Part shown: positions 50,513-52,237 of the stretch, one piece after another
Layout of the letters: every line of letters starts with the position of its first letter
Position numbering within the stretch: position 1 is the first letter of the stretch
Assembly (NCBI GenBank): GCA_031969915.1
Contig: DALYJJ010000029.1
Span: 1-52,237, forward strand
Source: DALYJJ01 sp031969915
Lineage (GTDB): Bacteria; Acidobacteriota; Terriglobia; Bryobacterales; Bryobacteraceae
Direction of reading: 5' to 3'
DNA length: 52,237 nt
The notes under the pieces: model-generated
Database searches by the model: none
Seen by the model: only the letters and a program-made list of their open reading frames with translations
Told to the model about the DNA's origin: nothing
Position numbers and translations under genes: made by a program

Positions 50513-51733
50513 CTATACCACGCGCGAAACATCGACGAGGTACATCTGGCGGCCGTTCCCGCCGTGCGTCGAATCGATGATCACGCTCCTGCCGTCCGGG
50601 CTCGATCGCGGATGCAGATCGCAGCGCCATTCGCCGGCATACTCCTTCGGCGAATGGAACCTGCCCAGGTCCACTCGTCGTGCCGTATCCACTTCATAGA
50701 GGTACAACTGCTGCATTCGCGCCGCATCCGGATAGGTGTCGTTCAGAATCCAGCGGTTCCCCGGAAGGTACGTGCAATGCCCGTTGCGTGTCATCACATC
50801 CTTGCCGATAACTTCCACCCGATCGGACTTGTCGGTGTATAGGTAGAACTTCTCCCCGTGCGAAGGATGTTTCGCCCAGGCGAGTATCGTTGCCGCATCG
50901 CGCCACACGAAGTGCGATGTGCCGCCGTAGGGGTCCGTAACGTAGAGATCTCCGCCCTCCGCGTTTGCCGTGAACAGCCTCGTCCCGAAGCCTGCGCCCT
51001 GCGCCGGTCCACGCCAACGGTGCAAGCAGATGAACCGCTTCCCGTCGGGCGAGTGCAGCAGGTGGTTGAACCAGTGCTTCGCCGTGGGCTCCCACGGCGA
51101 GTGCAGGTTCGGCGTGCGGGCCGCGTCGGCGAACGAGATTAACAGGCGGCTCGCGCCGGTCTTCAGATCCAGCCGCCACAAGCCGGATTGCTCGGGCGCC
51201 AGTTCAGCCTCGAAGGGATCCGGTATGCCCGCATACCCGTAACCCGGCCGCGTCTGGTTCAGCCGCCGGAAGTCCGGATACACGGCCCAACCTCCGTCCG
51301 GGCTCACACTGTAGATCGGCGCCGGCAGTGTGCGGCGTCTTCCGCTCTTGACGTTCACGATATGGCACACGAACGCGCCGTCCACGCGGTCGTTCCAGAT
51401 CACCTCGTCCCGCGACCCGGGCAACCACTGCAGCATGCAGCCCTGCTGCCAGTTCCAGGCCTTGGACCGCCCCAGCTCGGTCCAGCGATCGCCGTCCCCG
51501 AGATCGACCATCCCTACGCGGATCTCATCGGCGGCGCGCGGCGAACGGTGCTCGAAGTCAACTTCGTTTGCCAGTACGAATCGACCCGAAGGATCGAACT
51601 GCAACTTGTCGTAGTAACCGAACCAGTGATGCTTCGGGCCCTTCGTGATCGCCCGGACCGGAGCCTCCCCGCGCGCAGGCGCCGTTGTTGCCGCGAGCGC
51701 CGCCGCGCAGAAGATCCTCCGGGAAACCGTCAT
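50513..51733 (-). CDS. Tat-exported beta-propeller (TolB-like) protein of unknown function
   Basis: The protein has 406 residues. VSRRIFCAAALAATTAPARG is a twin-arginine leader. The body repeats a four-strand unit with SPDG-type turns: LQFDPSGRFVLANE, YSVSPDGGWAVYPD, LHSPDGKRFICLHR and PRSSPDGRSVIIDS. This is the look of a TolB/oligogalacturonide-lyase-like propeller, and the opening HHWFGYYDKLQFD resembles the last. No catalytic set is claimed. The ATG overlaps the ROK gene stop as ATGA, and its stop is ten bases before the DUF1080 start. Confidence 0.78.
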   Translation of the reverse strand: MTVSRRIFCAAALAATTAPARGEAPVRAITKGPKHHWFGYYDKLQFDPSGRFVLANEVDFEHRSPRAADEIRVGMVDLGDGDRWTELGRSKAWNWQQGCMLQWLPGSRDEVIWNDRVDGAFVCHIVNVKSGRRRTLPAPIYSVSPDGGWAVYPDFRRLNQTRPGYGYAGIPDPFEAELAPEQSGLWRLDLKTGASRLLISFADAARTPNLHSPWEPTAKHWFNHLLHSPDGKRFICLHRWRGPAQGAGFGTRLFTANAEGGDLYVTDPYGGTSHFVWRDAATILAWAKHPSHGEKFYLYTDKSDRVEVIGKDVMTRNGHCTYLPGNRWILNDTYPDAARMQQLYLYEVDTARRVDLGRFHSPKEYAGEWRCDLHPRSSPDGRSVIIDSTHGGNGRQMYLVDVSRVV

Positions 51734-52237
51734 AACAAGCCGTGCTCCCGCGCCAGCTTCAACGCTTCGATCGCTGCGCCGCGCGCGCCCGCCGTGTCGC
51801 CGTTGGGCATGATGTGAATCGGGATGTCACGCTGTTCCGCCCGCTGCGGCGGCATCGCCCTGCGGATTTCGGCCAGGAACCAATCCTGGAACTCCTTGCC
51901 CGTTTCAATCGCTCCGCCGCCCACAATCAGCGCATCCGGATCGAACGTGTTGATCATCTCGTCGAAGAAGAGGCCCAGCGCGTGCGCCTGCGCGCGGAAT
52001 ACGCTGCGCGAAACGGGGTCGCCCTTCTCGGCCATGCCGCGAACCAGCTTGGCCGCTTTGTGAAGGTCGCCCATCTTCGCCAGTTCATGGTCCGGCGCGG
52101 CCTTCAGGAAATACGGCAGCAGCGTCTTCTCGATCGCTGTGAGCGAACACATCGATTCCAGATCGCCCACCCGCCCGCAGTTGCACTGCGGCACGATGCC
52201 CTCCACGCCGGCGATCGATTGATAGGGGATGAGCACG
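51730..52237 (-). CDS. ROK-family protein (N-terminus beyond window)
   Basis: About 168 residues are visible, the C-terminal part of a ROK (repressor, ORF, kinase) protein. Seen: CNCGRVGDLESMCS, equivalent to the zinc-binding CxCGxxGCxE motif but with aspartate where the third cysteine usually stands; NTFDPDALIVGGGAIETGKEF, the conserved C-terminal phosphate-side block; and GAAIEALKLA near the end. ROK kinases phosphorylate glucose, N-acetyl sugars or similar. The ATP-binding N-terminus is outside the window. The stop overlaps the next gene as ATGA. Confidence 0.88.
   Translation of the reverse strand, partial: VLIPYQSIAGVEGIVPQCNCGRVGDLESMCSLTAIEKTLLPYFLKAAPDHELAKMGDLHKAAKLVRGMAEKGDPVSRSVFRAQAHALGLFFDEMINTFDPDALIVGGGAIETGKEFQDWFLAEIRRAMPPQRAEQRDIPIHIMPNGDTAGARGAAIEALKLAREHGLL

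Overview
The window looks like a piece of a GC-rich acidobacterial chromosome, most likely of the Solibacter/Bryobacter type. This is inferred from its gene content: a very large CarboxypepD_reg/TonB receptor, a BNR-propeller secreted protein, a sulfatase with a twin-arginine leader, DUF1080 and DUF362 proteins, two PEP-CTERM-type proteins and many Tat or Sec leaders. No rRNA, tRNA, CRISPR array or recognisable insertion sequence was seen. Three runs of exactly ten N (12888, 17796, 45544) are scaffold gaps. Each lies inside a gene and changes its apparent reading frame.

Layout. 1-2247 (minus): a secreted protein of unknown function, a methyltransferase and a PfkB sugar kinase cut by the window edge. 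2607-3424 (plus): ssb and a small LexA-like winged-helix protein. 3466-6399 is an AT-richer accessory island. It holds an AbiEii-type nucleotidyltransferase toxin and an AbiEi-type antitoxin in convergent, overlapping orientation, then three perfect palindromes (46, 28 and 24 bp) sharing the core GGTATATATACC, then a secreted protein of unknown function. 6656-10742 (minus): a PEP-CTERM protein and a large BNR/YCF48-like secreted protein. 10815-18300 (plus): an ECF sigma factor, an anti-sigma factor with a HEAT-like tail, two DUF4097 proteins, a DUF481 outer-membrane protein, a methyltransferase, a MatB-like malonyl-CoA synthetase and a MatC-like carrier, nearly all with touching or overlapping ends.

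18308-25307 (minus): an enolase-superfamily enzyme preceded by a 49-residue membrane protein, queA, an esterase, a zinc-ribbon membrane protein, a DUF362 protein and an uncharacterised protein. 25379-25813: an orphan HigA-like antitoxin. 25814-31183 (minus): a PilT-like ATPase, then a probable compatible-solute cluster (TM-helix channel-like protein, glycosyltransferase, GpgS-like glucosyl-3-phosphoglycerate synthase), then a PhyH dioxygenase. 31237-32992: an OLD/AAA ATPase overlapping a small TOPRIM/DUF4276-like protein, a probable defence pair. 33098-35775: the classical rpsO-pnp pair. 35987-39148: a TPR lipoprotein and a PEP-CTERM-like protein. 39168-52237 (minus): homoserine dehydrogenase with a GRP-type transporter, a TonB receptor, a DUF1801 protein, a sulfatase, a large esterase-like protein, an ABC-2 permease, a DUF1080 protein, a beta-propeller protein and a ROK protein cut by the window edge.

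The strongest leads are the palindrome family beside the rearranged AbiE pair, the ATPase/TOPRIM-like pair, the malonate uptake and activation pair behind an ECF cluster, and the glucosylglycerate-type cluster.
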